A stretch of DNA of 64,000 nucleotides from a virus. This document shows, piece after piece, positions 54,101 to 62,631 of this stretch. Location: positions 1 to 64,000 of the IMG/VR virus record IMGVR_UViG_3300037493_003528; one strand, 5' to 3'. Below the pieces are notes generated by a model. That model did not search any database. It saw only the letters and a list, made by a program, of their open reading frames with translations, and was not told the origin of the DNA. Positions within the stretch are counted from its first letter, which is position 1, and every line of letters begins with the position of its first letter. The position numbers and the translations under genes were made by a program.

Positions 54101-55156
54101 ATGGCTAGAATATCATACAATACATTAGCGGATGATTACCAGGAGGGGATAACTCTTGATAGGTATCAAGAGTTGATGGGATTACCACTAAATGCATTTA
54201 ATGGTTTAAACAATCCTGACGAGATAAATGATTATGTTTGTAGTACGATATGGACTCAGGGTCATCGAGATTATTTAGCAAAATATTTGGCAGCATCAGA
54301 GGAGATGCGTGAACAGGAATTGGGATTTTTCATTGCTCCAAAATATATTTCAAATGAGAGACACGTACCAAAATCATCTACAATACTTAATCGTAAATGG
54401 TTTGTGAAAATTGGTAAGAAAACTGACACGTTAATATCATCTGGTGTATCATTAGTTTTGTCAACAATATATGGTGTTTATGATCCTGTTGTTATAATTG
54501 TTCCAACAACCGTTACAGATGCAAGTGAAATCTTAGTTACTTATCCAGGTGAGAAGATTGCAATACATCCAACATATGTTTCAATTTCGGGTGGGAATGT
54601 AGAGATTCGTATTCCCAGAGGTAGACTGGTGGATCCTACTCTGAATGATGATCGTGAGGATCACCTGGATTATTTTGATGACGCAAATTTTATAACATCT
54701 GTAGACGTTTATCGTCGTTGGTATGATCCAACCTATGGTATAGAAATAGTTTCTCACATAGAAAATACTTTTACGGAAAGCATTAAGGCTGGTTTTGCAC
54801 TGGTGTTGGATAACAGAACTGCAGTTGTGGAGGTGCATCAGGCAACGTGGGTTGCTGGAGTACCTTCTCCTGATTGTGCTGCATCATGCACTGATTTCAA
54901 GTTCATGAGGATTAATTATTTGTCAGGTAGGCAGAGTTCTATAAAAGTGGAACTTGAGACGGCTCGTCTAGCTCATACACTTATGCCATATTCACCTTGT
55001 GCTTGTGAGCCTGTTCAGTTATATTGGTTGGATGATTGCAATTCTAAGGATTATGATTTAACACCTTATGGAAATAAATCTGGTGCTATAAATGCGTGGA
55101 TAGCGGATTCCAGATCTAAGATAGGATTTGGTACTGCTATTGGAGGAATCAAATGA
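54101..55156 (+). CDS. Structural protein, possibly head-tail connector
   Basis: 351 residues, between head and tail genes. Helical N-terminus ('LADDYQEGITLDRYQELMGLP'), a long beta-rich part ('LVTYPGEKIAIHPTYVSISGGNVEIRIPRGRLV' split), and cysteine pairs late ('PDCAASCTDF', 'PCACEP', 'DDCNS'). I do not recognise a family. Overlaps the next tagged gene by ATGA. Confidence 0.5.
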   Translation: MARISYNTLADDYQEGITLDRYQELMGLPLNAFNGLNNPDEINDYVCSTIWTQGHRDYLAKYLAASEEMREQELGFFIAPKYISNERHVPKSSTILNRKWFVKIGKKTDTLISSGVSLVLSTIYGVYDPVVIIVPTTVTDASEILVTYPGEKIAIHPTYVSISGGNVEIRIPRGRLVDPTLNDDREDHLDYFDDANFITSVDVYRRWYDPTYGIEIVSHIENTFTESIKAGFALVLDNRTAVVEVHQATWVAGVPSPDCAASCTDFKFMRINYLSGRQSSIKVELETARLAHTLMPYSPCACEPVQLYWLDDCNSKDYDLTPYGNKSGAINAWIADSRSKIGFGTAIGGIK

Positions 55157-55809
55157 AGTTTATCATAAGAACAAAATCGTTTCCTGATCATAAGGGTATT
55201 CCTGGTCATCAAGGTGGCTCTCTTTCAAGAAATGGCAGTGATGGGAAGGATGAAGATCCTGTAAAGATGTATGAGCAGGGTGCTAAAGTTGGAGATATTG
55301 TAGATCATTTTAGTAAATCGCCACATGCCGAAAATCTTGCAAGGCAGGTTGCCGAAGGAAAGCAAAGGTTCAATGATGATAAAGCGAAGCGTAATCAAGA
55401 GCTAGTTGCAGAGCAACAGGCAAGACGATCGCAAGAATTAAAGATTACAGGAAGTGAGATTTCAGCATATGATAGGATGGTTGCAGATGAAAAGAAGTGG
55501 CGGGAAGATAATCCAGCTCTAGACACAACTAAACTTCCTGAGTATGCAGCATGGAAGAAATTCCAGGATTCAGTCGGTAAATATTATTCATATAACATAT
55601 ATGTGTCTCCAAATTCTAAGACAGTTGAGATTTCATTCAAGAGTAAGAGTATAAGTATCACTAAACAGCGTGCGCAGATTCAGAATATGATAACTAGCAA
55701 CAATCTTCCTGGAAGTGAATTTTATGGTTCTGGTTACGAGGTAGAGCATGATCCAGATGCTATAGAAGGTACTCCAGCATATACTCATACATTCAGGTAT
55801 GGATATTGA
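55153..55809 (+). CDS. Tagged protein in the head-tail region
   Basis: 218 residues: tag 'SFPDHKGIPGHQGGSLSR' at 9-26, the most typical form, nearly the same DNA as at 18759. The payload has a charged helical middle ('NLARQVAEGKQRFNDDKAKRNQELVAEQQARR' split) and a beta-rich C-terminus ('YSYNIYVSPNSKTVEISFKSKSISI'). No family recognised. Its location between connector and tail genes links the tag to virion assembly. Confidence 0.65.
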   Translation: MKFIIRTKSFPDHKGIPGHQGGSLSRNGSDGKDEDPVKMYEQGAKVGDIVDHFSKSPHAENLARQVAEGKQRFNDDKAKRNQELVAEQQARRSQELKITGSEISAYDRMVADEKKWREDNPALDTTKLPEYAAWKKFQDSVGKYYSYNIYVSPNSKTVEISFKSKSISITKQRAQIQNMITSNNLPGSEFYGSGYEVEHDPDAIEGTPAYTHTFRYGY

Positions 55810-55817
55810 GGTAAAAT

Positions 55818-56393
55818 TTGGCAAAACTATTCTCTGTAAATGTTATACGTAGACCAAAAGCAGCAAGACGGGTTGCAGAAGAGGTTAGGAATGAGGTGCG
55901 TACAGCTTATAAGAATTTAGCAGAGGATTGTATAAACAAATTGGATTTCAATGTTCTTGGTTGGGAAAAAGCACCAAAATTTGCTAGTAAGATATCAGTT
56001 ACGGAAAAGGAATGGCAACTGAGTATTGGTTATGATCCTAAGACAGATGGAGGAATGCACTATTTGTGGGCAGACAAAGGAACTGGAGAGCGTGGTGGTG
56101 GGGATCCTTATGAGATTGTTCCAAAGAATAAGAAGGGTCATCTTGTGTTTACGTATCCTCCACACATCCCCAAAACTTTTCCAATTCCAGCTGTTCCTGG
56201 TATAATTGTGCATGGTCTTCCCAGGATTAATATTCGTAAGAAGGTAACAGCTCCTGGTATCTATCCTAGGAACTTCTCGAAGAATCTTACCGACTTTCTG
56301 AAGAAAAGGGAGCAGGTAGGTGGTTTGCGCAGTGTTACGGAAGCAGCAATAAAAAGAGCGTTTAGGACGTTGGGAATATATGATAGAAAATAA
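55818..56393 (+). CDS. Tail completion/HK97 gp10-like protein
   Basis: 191 residues from TTG 55818, which has GAGGTAAAAT upstream; no ATG is available. 'ARRVAEEVRNEVRTAYKNLAED' near 15, 'GMHYLWADKGTGERGG' near 78 and 'NLTDFLKKREQVGGLRSVTEAAIKRAFR' (split near 155-182) recall gp10/neck proteins of siphoviruses. It would close the head-tail joint. Moderate confidence in the exact family. Confidence 0.55.
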   Translation: MAKLFSVNVIRRPKAARRVAEEVRNEVRTAYKNLAEDCINKLDFNVLGWEKAPKFASKISVTEKEWQLSIGYDPKTDGGMHYLWADKGTGERGGGDPYEIVPKNKKGHLVFTYPPHIPKTFPIPAVPGIIVHGLPRINIRKKVTAPGIYPRNFSKNLTDFLKKREQVGGLRSVTEAAIKRAFRTLGIYDRK

Positions 56394-56415
56394 TAATAAT
56401 AAAAAGAGGTGAGAA

Positions 56416-57066
56416 ATGAAAATAATTTTAAGAACAAAATCGTTCCCAGATCCTGGCCATGAGGGAAGACCAGGAAAGCGTGGTGGCTCTCTTCCGAGAA
56501 AGGGTGGTGGGGAGAAGAAGGCTGATGAGAAGATTAATGAGGAAGTTGATTTATCAAAGCCACATTGGAGAGACATAAATGGTGTGACGCATCAAGGTGA
56601 GGAAGAAGATCCTGAGCCATCATATTATTATGGGAAGAGACAGGAGAGAAAGTTTGGAACAGGTCTCAGTTCTAATAATCCAACTTTACTTCAGGATGAA
56701 GGAACTAATGATACAATGTTTAGTACTAGAAGAAGCGATTTGAAGGTAGCTGCAGAAACTGGTGAGAAGATTAATAATATAGGATCGTATAAGAATGTTT
56801 TTCGTGCGCTGGAAGCGTTGGCAGGTGATAATGGTGGTGCTGTTAATACAGAGTATGAGATTCCAAATGGGAAGGTAAAAGCATTTGCCATCGCTGACAA
56901 AGTCCTTAGTAAATTGGATAGAGATGATTTTATGCAGGTTGTTGCAGGTGATTATGACAAGACACAGAAAATATTGAATGGATTTGGACGTGATGGTAGG
57001 ACAACTGATAAATTACTTGAGGCACTATTTCAAGGTAATTTGAGTGATTCTATAAATTATGATTAG
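56416..57066 (+). CDS. Tagged protein in the tail region
   Basis: 216 residues: variant tag 'SFPDPGHEGRPGKRGGSLPR' at 9-28. The payload is charged, with 'RKFGTGLSSNNPTLLQDEGTND' and a helical end ('VLSKLDRDDFMQVVAGDYDKTQKILNGFG', split). No family recognised. AGAGGTGAGAA precedes the ATG. Same reasoning as for the gene at 55153: tagged proteins exist within the structural operon. Confidence 0.65.
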   Translation: MKIILRTKSFPDPGHEGRPGKRGGSLPRKGGGEKKADEKINEEVDLSKPHWRDINGVTHQGEEEDPEPSYYYGKRQERKFGTGLSSNNPTLLQDEGTNDTMFSTRRSDLKVAAETGEKINNIGSYKNVFRALEALAGDNGGAVNTEYEIPNGKVKAFAIADKVLSKLDRDDFMQVVAGDYDKTQKILNGFGRDGRTTDKLLEALFQGNLSDSINYD

Positions 57067-57072
57067 GTAATT

Positions 57073-57444
57073 ATGACAAAACAATCAGAATTTACAATGG
57101 TTAGGTACGTACAAAAGTTTGGTAATGTGGCTGTTGTTAATGTTGATGATGATCTCAAACTCATCCAAAGTGTGTACGTAACCGTTGCAATTGGTGAAGA
57201 ATTTAGCATACCAACTGAGATTTTATTCAGAGGAGTTGATTATGGAATAGACTGGACAGTGATTTATCCTACTGGTTTGCATATAGAGCCTGATAATATT
57301 CAAAAATCTTTTTATGCACACGGTATATTTACAATAGAGGATATTACCAAAGATCCAAACAGAGTTATTGCAGCAATAAATTCTATATTAAAATTGACTG
57401 CCATAAAAATAATTAGTGATACTAAAGAAATGTTAGGAGGATAA
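57073..57444 (+). CDS. Probable tail terminator or tail-associated protein
   Basis: 123 residues, beta-rich. 'FGNVAVVNVDDDLKLIQSVYVTVAIGEEFSIP' (split) and a helical end. The position directly before the tail tube gene is where tail terminators usually lie. No motif recognised, so this is from position. Confidence 0.4.
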   Translation: MTKQSEFTMVRYVQKFGNVAVVNVDDDLKLIQSVYVTVAIGEEFSIPTEILFRGVDYGIDWTVIYPTGLHIEPDNIQKSFYAHGIFTIEDITKDPNRVIAAINSILKLTAIKIISDTKEMLGG

Positions 57445-57445
57445 C

Positions 57446-58930
57446 ATGAAGAATTATTTTCATAAGGATGGTCGGGTGTGGATGCAGCGTAAGAAATTCG
57501 AACCTTACATGCTCCTGCTTCCATACGGCATGACTAACATCACAGATCCTGTTGGTAACTTGAATGCTGTACGAGAGCCTAGTTCCAGTAAACGTGGTGC
57601 AAGCGTAATTACCGATGTAGTTCGTGGTGAGCCTGGATTACCGCAGTTTCAGTTGGAAACACGGTTGCAGAAGACACTGAATTACCTGTTTGGATTGAAA
57701 GATTGCACTGTGCAGATGCAGGCTCATCTTGGTCGTTGTGACCGACCAGATAATTATTTTGCGTCATCTTTGGTAATGCACTGGGAACGTGCGCATCGTG
57801 GTGATTTGGGTATGGATCGTCTCTCTATCGTAGAGGGAGAAAATTCTCCAATTCAGACTCAGGTACCATTTGTTGCGGAAATTGGTCCTATGCTGTTTGA
57901 CATGGACACTGAGTTCTCTTCAGCCAGAACCATTTTTGAGAGTGAAGATATTACTAGTATGTATTTCTTGGGAAGTGAGTGTTTGGAAGATTGCAAATCC
58001 CAGGAAGATGCCGGAGAAAATGGTTATGTTTCTACAACTGCTAAGATTGGTTCTATTACCAATATAGCAAATGTTTGGTCTACAATAGATGCTGGAGAAA
58101 CTTGGGTTCAGACAACCACTAATCCATTTGCTGCTGCACTTGATATATCTGACGTTATTGCAATTGGTACTAAGACGAGTCATCGTGTAATTGTTTCCAA
58201 TGGCACGACCAGAGTAGCTAATCCTGCTCAGGTTGCATATGCGGATGTTAGTATAGTTGGTACAACAACGTGGGTATCAGCTGTAGTAGGTTCTAAAAAT
58301 GGTCAGTTCATTAAAAAACTGTTTTTCTTGGATTGGATGCACGTTTATGCTCTTACCGATGATGGTTACATCTATATGTCAGGTGATGGTGGTGCTTCCT
58401 GGTCTGCAGTTTATTCATCTGGCACTACTGATTTATTGGATATGGGTGGTACTGCCAATGGTGTTTTGTGGGCAGTTGGTGAAACAAGTGTTATCCTTAC
58501 CAGTGGTGATTATGGTGCTACGTGGGATGCAGTTACGGCGCCTGCAGCTTTAACGTACAGTACTGTGTGTGTAACACCTGATGGAACTGTATTGATTGGA
58601 TCATCTACAGGTTTAGTGTACGGTTCGTACGATGACGGTGCTAATTGGTCTACACTGTCGTTACAAGGCATAACTGCTACAGCTGTATCACGTATTAGAA
58701 GTTGGGGAGATTCTAATATTTGGGTGATTGCCGAAACAGCTGGTGGTGGTAAAGCGTTGCGCTCCATTGATGGTGGTGCAACAATCAGGTTGTGGAAGTT
58801 AAATATGCCTACTAATGTGGGATTAAATGCACTGTTCTTGGTAGATACCAATATGGTATTTGTTGGAGGTGATGCTGTTGCTGGTTCTGCATTTATTTCT
58901 AAAACAATATCTAATGTGGTTGGTTTATAA
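57446..58930 (+). CDS. Major tail protein with BNR/propeller domain
   Basis: 494 residues, strong AGGAGGATAAC site. The first ~190 residues look like the tail tube ('YMLLLPYGMTNITDPVGNLNAV', 'VQMQAHLGRC'); the rest has BNR/sialidase-like Asp-box repeats: 'STIDAGETWVQTTTN', 'MSGDGGASWSAVY', 'TSGDYGATWDAVT', 'GSYDDGANWSTL', 'RSIDGGATIRLW'. A beta-propeller decorating a tail tube could bind host glycans. C-ending codons are frequent, as for other abundant virion proteins. It ends before a hairpin and the CRISPR-like repeat. Confidence 0.7.
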   Translation: MKNYFHKDGRVWMQRKKFEPYMLLLPYGMTNITDPVGNLNAVREPSSSKRGASVITDVVRGEPGLPQFQLETRLQKTLNYLFGLKDCTVQMQAHLGRCDRPDNYFASSLVMHWERAHRGDLGMDRLSIVEGENSPIQTQVPFVAEIGPMLFDMDTEFSSARTIFESEDITSMYFLGSECLEDCKSQEDAGENGYVSTTAKIGSITNIANVWSTIDAGETWVQTTTNPFAAALDISDVIAIGTKTSHRVIVSNGTTRVANPAQVAYADVSIVGTTTWVSAVVGSKNGQFIKKLFFLDWMHVYALTDDGYIYMSGDGGASWSAVYSSGTTDLLDMGGTANGVLWAVGETSVILTSGDYGATWDAVTAPAALTYSTVCVTPDGTVLIGSSTGLVYGSYDDGANWSTLSLQGITATAVSRIRSWGDSNIWVIAETAGGGKALRSIDGGATIRLWKLNMPTNVGLNALFLVDTNMVFVGGDAVAGSAFISKTISNVVGL

Positions 58931-58954
58931 AGTCATTCTCATTATCTCCTTGAA

Positions 58955-58990
58955 AGAGCAGTAGGATTTACTCCTTTTTCCTACTGCTCT
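58955..58990 (+). terminator. 12-bp hairpin after the major tail gene
   Basis: AGAGCAGTAGGA (58955-58966) pairs with TCCTACTGCTCT (58979-58990); loop TTTACTCCTTTT. No terminal T-run follows. It is directly upstream of the CRISPR-like repeat and may end or protect the tail transcript, or isolate the repeat RNA. Confidence 0.55.
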
Positions 58991-59002
58991 AAGGATATTC
59001 TA

Positions 59003-59035
59003 GTAGTCTCCCTCATGGGAGACGTGGATTGAAAC
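59003..59035 (+). CRISPR. Solitary type I-C-like CRISPR repeat unit
   Basis: One unit: GTA, then GTCTCCC (59006-59012), TCAT, GGGAGAC (59017-59023), then GTGGATTGAAAC (59024-59035). The 7-bp stem, 4-base loop and the GTGGATTGAAAC tail are the standard form of type I-C repeats (about 32-33 bases), in which Cas5c/Cas5d cuts after the stem and leaves an 11-base 5' handle. I see no second copy, so it is not an array. Phages carrying solitary repeat units can use them as RNA anti-CRISPRs. The tail-chaperone ATG starts two bases after the repeat. Confidence 0.7.
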
Positions 59036-59036
59036 T

Positions 59037-59573
59037 ATGGATAACTTGAAATTGACATCTGGCTTTGTTATATCAATAAAACAATTATCGCCGTACTATT
59101 TGGATTTTATAACTGAAGCGTTCCCTATGCCAGATTTCCCAGTGCGTAAGATTAAGTTGTTTTCTGGGGATATTATTGATTACGATTATGTTTTATCAGA
59201 TACAATTCCTTCTGAGCCTGGAGAGGAGTTGGATTTATATCTGAAATATAAGAGAGTAGAGGTAGAATGTGCAAAAGTTGAAGTTGCTCGTCAGAGAGCT
59301 AAAAGAGATTATTTGCTTGCTACATGCGTATTCATTGAAGATGGACCAATAAAGTTTGAGGATAAAGAGTGGGAATATAGGATGGAAGCAGCATTTCCAA
59401 ACTATAAGATTCCCACACATCCTGGTAGGAGAGCGTTGGCATTCCTGAAGGGAATTGCTATAACATCTAAGGAAGAGATGGAAATGATTATTAGTAGGTG
59501 TCTATATCAGGAGGTAGACATGCAGAGCATAATCACTGCTCTGCAGGGTTTTCGGTCTGAAATGGCACGATGA
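59037..59573 (+). CDS. Tail assembly chaperone, 'G' part
   Basis: 178 residues. The gene lies between the tail tube and tape measure genes, where the G/GT chaperones of siphoviruses lie. The ORF is helical in its second half ('YKRVEVECAKVEVARQRAKRDYLLATC', split). The ATG follows immediately after the CRISPR-like repeat, so GGGAG in the repeat stem, 15 bases upstream, is the only ribosome-binding candidate. The frame ends at 59573; an open +1 frame continues to the tape measure start. Confidence 0.65.
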   Translation: MDNLKLTSGFVISIKQLSPYYLDFITEAFPMPDFPVRKIKLFSGDIIDYDYVLSDTIPSEPGEELDLYLKYKRVEVECAKVEVARQRAKRDYLLATCVFIEDGPIKFEDKEWEYRMEAAFPNYKIPTHPGRRALAFLKGIAITSKEEMEMIISRCLYQEVDMQSIITALQGFRSEMAR

Positions 59574-59802
59574 ACCATTAGTAGATGTAATTGCGGACAG
59601 AGATAATAATGATGGTAAGGTTGGTTATAGTGTTAGATTGTTGGAAATGGAAACTGCAATGGCTTATTCAATTACTTATGATGACACTTGGTACACAATA
59701 TCAGTATTAGCTAGAGCTAATATGATAGCTGGTAGATTGGGTAGGCAGTGGTTGGAATCGTTGCAACAGGAAGAGATTAATGAAACTATTGGAGTTAAGT
59801 AA
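59550..59802 (+). CDS. Frameshift extension ('GT' part) of the tail chaperone
   Basis: After the G stop, the +1 frame is open to TAA at 59800-59802 (about 80 codons with 'WHDEPLVDVIADRDNNDGKVGYSVRLL' split, then 'TYDDTWYTISVLARANM'). It has no start codon near its left end. A +1 slip at TTT-CGG (59550-59555), where tRNA-Phe can re-pair with TTC and CGG is likely slow, or at CGA-TGA (59568-59573), would join it to G. The stop overlaps the tape measure ATG. A -2 shift would give the same frame. Confidence 0.55.
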
Positions 59803-62186
59803 TGAATGATGATGATTCTGGTAGTAATGAGGTTGTATTTCAGGCAAGATTCAAGGATGAGACAGATTCATTCTTCCAGAAATTTGATGCAAGTATTGAT
59901 AAAATATCTACTAAAACAGAAGAAGGTTTTGGTAAAGTTACAGAGTCAATAGAATCTGTTGCACCAGCAGCAGGTGCTATGGCTGGAGTGGTGGCTGCAC
60001 TTACAACTAAGTTGGCTGAGTGGGCAGTTCAATTTACACAAAACATACTGGATTTTATTAGTGCATCTGAATTGATTGCAGAAAAGACAGCGTCTTTGGG
60101 TGTCAGTTTGTCTGTTGTCGGTGAGAATGCTGGTGTATCCAATGCAGCACTAAATGAATATGAAGTTACGTTGAAGAAGATAGGATATACGAGTTCTGAA
60201 TCCAGACAAGCTTTACTGAAAATGTTACAGGCTGAACTTGATTTGAGTGATTCAGCAAAATTAGCGAAGGTTGCTATGGATGCTGCTGCAGTAGGTGGTG
60301 TAGATCAGTATACAGCATTGGAACGGATTATTACGTCGATAACGTATCAATCTCCACGAATGCTAAAAACATTGGGATTGGTTGTCGATTTTCAGGATGA
60401 GCTTAAGAAAGCAGCACTGGTTGCAGATAGGGCACTTACAGAGACAGAAAAGCGTCAGGTGTCTCTTAATGCAGTAATGACAGCAGGTCTGAAATTAGAG
60501 GGTGCTAGTGATGCAGCACGAAATACTGCCACTGGACAAAAGATATTACAAGCTAATCAGATAAAAGATTTGCAGGAAACAATTGGTGGTATGTTTCAGG
60601 GCTCTACAGTTGAGATTCTTAAGACTGGAACAGAGGCATTGCAAGGGATTATTGAATATCTTGCTAGTAATAAGGAAAATATAGATTCAGTGAGAGGTTC
60701 TCTTGCTGGAATAGTTGCATCTGTTATTGATATTACAGTGGCTACCGTAGAACTTTCTGTACCAATAATTGAAGTTATAGATAATATTACAAGATTGGGA
60801 GGACTACTTCCAACCATATCAGACTTGTTTAGTGATTTATTTAAGGATAAAACAGCTTTTGAGGTGGTGGTTGACTCACTAACAACAATTAATCAATTGC
60901 TTATGATGTATGCATCACTAACTACAGCTATCGCTGGTCAGACTGATGATACGTGGGATAGACAAGCTGAAATATGGAAAACTCGTTTATATATGTTAAC
61001 AAAAAAACTTTCTGTGTCTGAAGGGAAAGATAGAATTGCAGACTTAGAAGATGAACAGACATTTGTGGATTTGTTTAATGGAAAACTGAAGGAATTGGTG
61101 GAAACAGCTAAAAGTGCAGAGGATGCATTAAAAGGTACTACTGATGCTACTGATAATCTTGCAGAAAATGCAGCACGAAAATTGGATTCTGCTCTTGTTA
61201 CTGCAAATGCACAATTGAAGAAGTTGAAGGAAGATCAGGATTTAGCAGCATCTGAAAGAGTTATAAAGGTTCAGAGATCTGCAATAGAGGAAGAATTACG
61301 TCTCCAGTGGGCAAGAGAAGATCATGAGCGGTCTCACAATGAGCGGATCCAACAGATCTTGGTTAGTGCTGAAGAAAGAAAAGCAGAACTCGTAAAAACT
61401 GCATCAGAAAATAAGTTGAATGCTGAGAAGGAATATAGTAGACGTTTACAGGATATATTAAATTCGTTCAACACAGAATCATCTGAGTTGATTAGGAAAC
61501 GTGATGCAGTTGGATTGTTACAATTATCTCGTAATTATGATAAGTCACTAGCTAACGAGAAGGTTGTGCAGGAACGTCGTCGTAAGGATACTGAGGAAGC
61601 ATATCAGAAGACTATTAAGAATATTGATGAGTCTGTTAAGAAGCAGTTGCAGAAGGCAGATGAGGCACAAGCTAAAGAGTTAGAAAATTACCAGCGTGGT
61701 CTTGATAGACAAAGACAATTGAAATTGTTGAATGATAAGTGGGCAGAGGAAGATAGGCAGAGAGCACTTGCTAGGACATTGGATACAATGGCAAAAGGAT
61801 TTGTTGCCATGGATGGCATGACTGCTGCAGGATTACGTAAAATATACGATCAGTGGGGTGCGTATTTTCAACATTTGGGTACTATGATAACAGGTTGGTC
61901 GCAGTGGATAGCTGCAGGTGTGACATTTAGTGGATTATCTAATCCTGCACTTAATCCCAAACTTCCAACGGTTACAAAAGGACAAGCTGGAATAGTATCA
62001 CAAATGTTGGTTCCCGAAGCACTAAAAATGGCTCCCAGCATTGGTCAGACTCCTTATACAACTCCATCATCTACTAATTACGAGAAACGTGATATAAAGA
62101 TAACTGTTGATGGAAATGCATTAAGTCCTTACATCCAGAGAGTTGTTGTAAATACCTTGATGGAGATAGAGAGGAATCGTGGTTAA
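59802..62186 (+). CDS. Tape measure protein
   Basis: 794 residues, the longest tail gene after the fibres. A charged N-terminus, a hydrophobic helix near 50-70 ('AGAMAGVVAALTTKLAEWAVQF' split), alternating coiled coils ('EETIGGMF..', 'AKAEELEN..'-type, especially residues 470-660) and a hydrophobic end region fit a tape measure protein that sets tail length. About 2.4 kb suggests a tail near 120 nm if the usual 0.15 nm per residue holds; this is an estimate only. Confidence 0.85.
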   Translation: MNDDDSGSNEVVFQARFKDETDSFFQKFDASIDKISTKTEEGFGKVTESIESVAPAAGAMAGVVAALTTKLAEWAVQFTQNILDFISASELIAEKTASLGVSLSVVGENAGVSNAALNEYEVTLKKIGYTSSESRQALLKMLQAELDLSDSAKLAKVAMDAAAVGGVDQYTALERIITSITYQSPRMLKTLGLVVDFQDELKKAALVADRALTETEKRQVSLNAVMTAGLKLEGASDAARNTATGQKILQANQIKDLQETIGGMFQGSTVEILKTGTEALQGIIEYLASNKENIDSVRGSLAGIVASVIDITVATVELSVPIIEVIDNITRLGGLLPTISDLFSDLFKDKTAFEVVVDSLTTINQLLMMYASLTTAIAGQTDDTWDRQAEIWKTRLYMLTKKLSVSEGKDRIADLEDEQTFVDLFNGKLKELVETAKSAEDALKGTTDATDNLAENAARKLDSALVTANAQLKKLKEDQDLAASERVIKVQRSAIEEELRLQWAREDHERSHNERIQQILVSAEERKAELVKTASENKLNAEKEYSRRLQDILNSFNTESSELIRKRDAVGLLQLSRNYDKSLANEKVVQERRRKDTEEAYQKTIKNIDESVKKQLQKADEAQAKELENYQRGLDRQRQLKLLNDKWAEEDRQRALARTLDTMAKGFVAMDGMTAAGLRKIYDQWGAYFQHLGTMITGWSQWIAAGVTFSGLSNPALNPKLPTVTKGQAGIVSQMLVPEALKMAPSIGQTPYTTPSSTNYEKRDIKITVDGNALSPYIQRVVVNTLMEIERNRG

Positions 62187-62631
62187 TAGTAATTATAATA
62201 AGGACACGTCATATAAAATTGGAGCATCGCTTACAGCAATGGTTGCTCTTAGAGATCTTAACATAGGTGTACCTGATCAGGTTACGTTTAAACCTGCTGG
62301 TCTGTCTTATGTAAGAGCAGACTATTCTAGGGTGTCAGATGGTGCTGCAATGGCGTCTTGGGTTTGGGATATTATATCTATTCACAAGTTAGCGTTGCTG
62401 TTGAATTTCTTGAATGGAACCACATTTGCAAGCGTTTATATACAAACCGATGTAAGGGATGGTACGTTTGCAATTCCTAAAAATGCATTTAAGGTTTTTT
62501 CTGCTATTATGTGGAAGCCATTACTATATGGTGAGGACGGTGTTCCAGTTGCCAGGAGTCCTTATGCTATGCAAACAGTTAATATTCAGTTTGTAAATTT
62601 GGTGGAGCAGATTGGATATCTTAGTTTATGA
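62179..62631 (+). CDS. Tail protein
   Basis: 150 residues from GTG 62179, supported by GAGG four bases upstream and an overlap with the tape measure stop. Mixed alpha/beta with 'TFASVYIQTDVRDGTFAIPKNAF'. Position after the tape measure suggests a distal tail/baseplate role. No family recognised. Its stop overlaps the next ATG. Confidence 0.5.
   Translation: MVNSNYNKDTSYKIGASLTAMVALRDLNIGVPDQVTFKPAGLSYVRADYSRVSDGAAMASWVWDIISIHKLALLLNFLNGTTFASVYIQTDVRDGTFAIPKNAFKVFSAIMWKPLLYGEDGVPVARSPYAMQTVNIQFVNLVEQIGYLSL

Noticed and set aside
59003-59035. True CRISPR array
   Set aside because: Only a single repeat was found, with no second repeat at spacer distance on either side and no cas genes, so it is described as a solitary unit.
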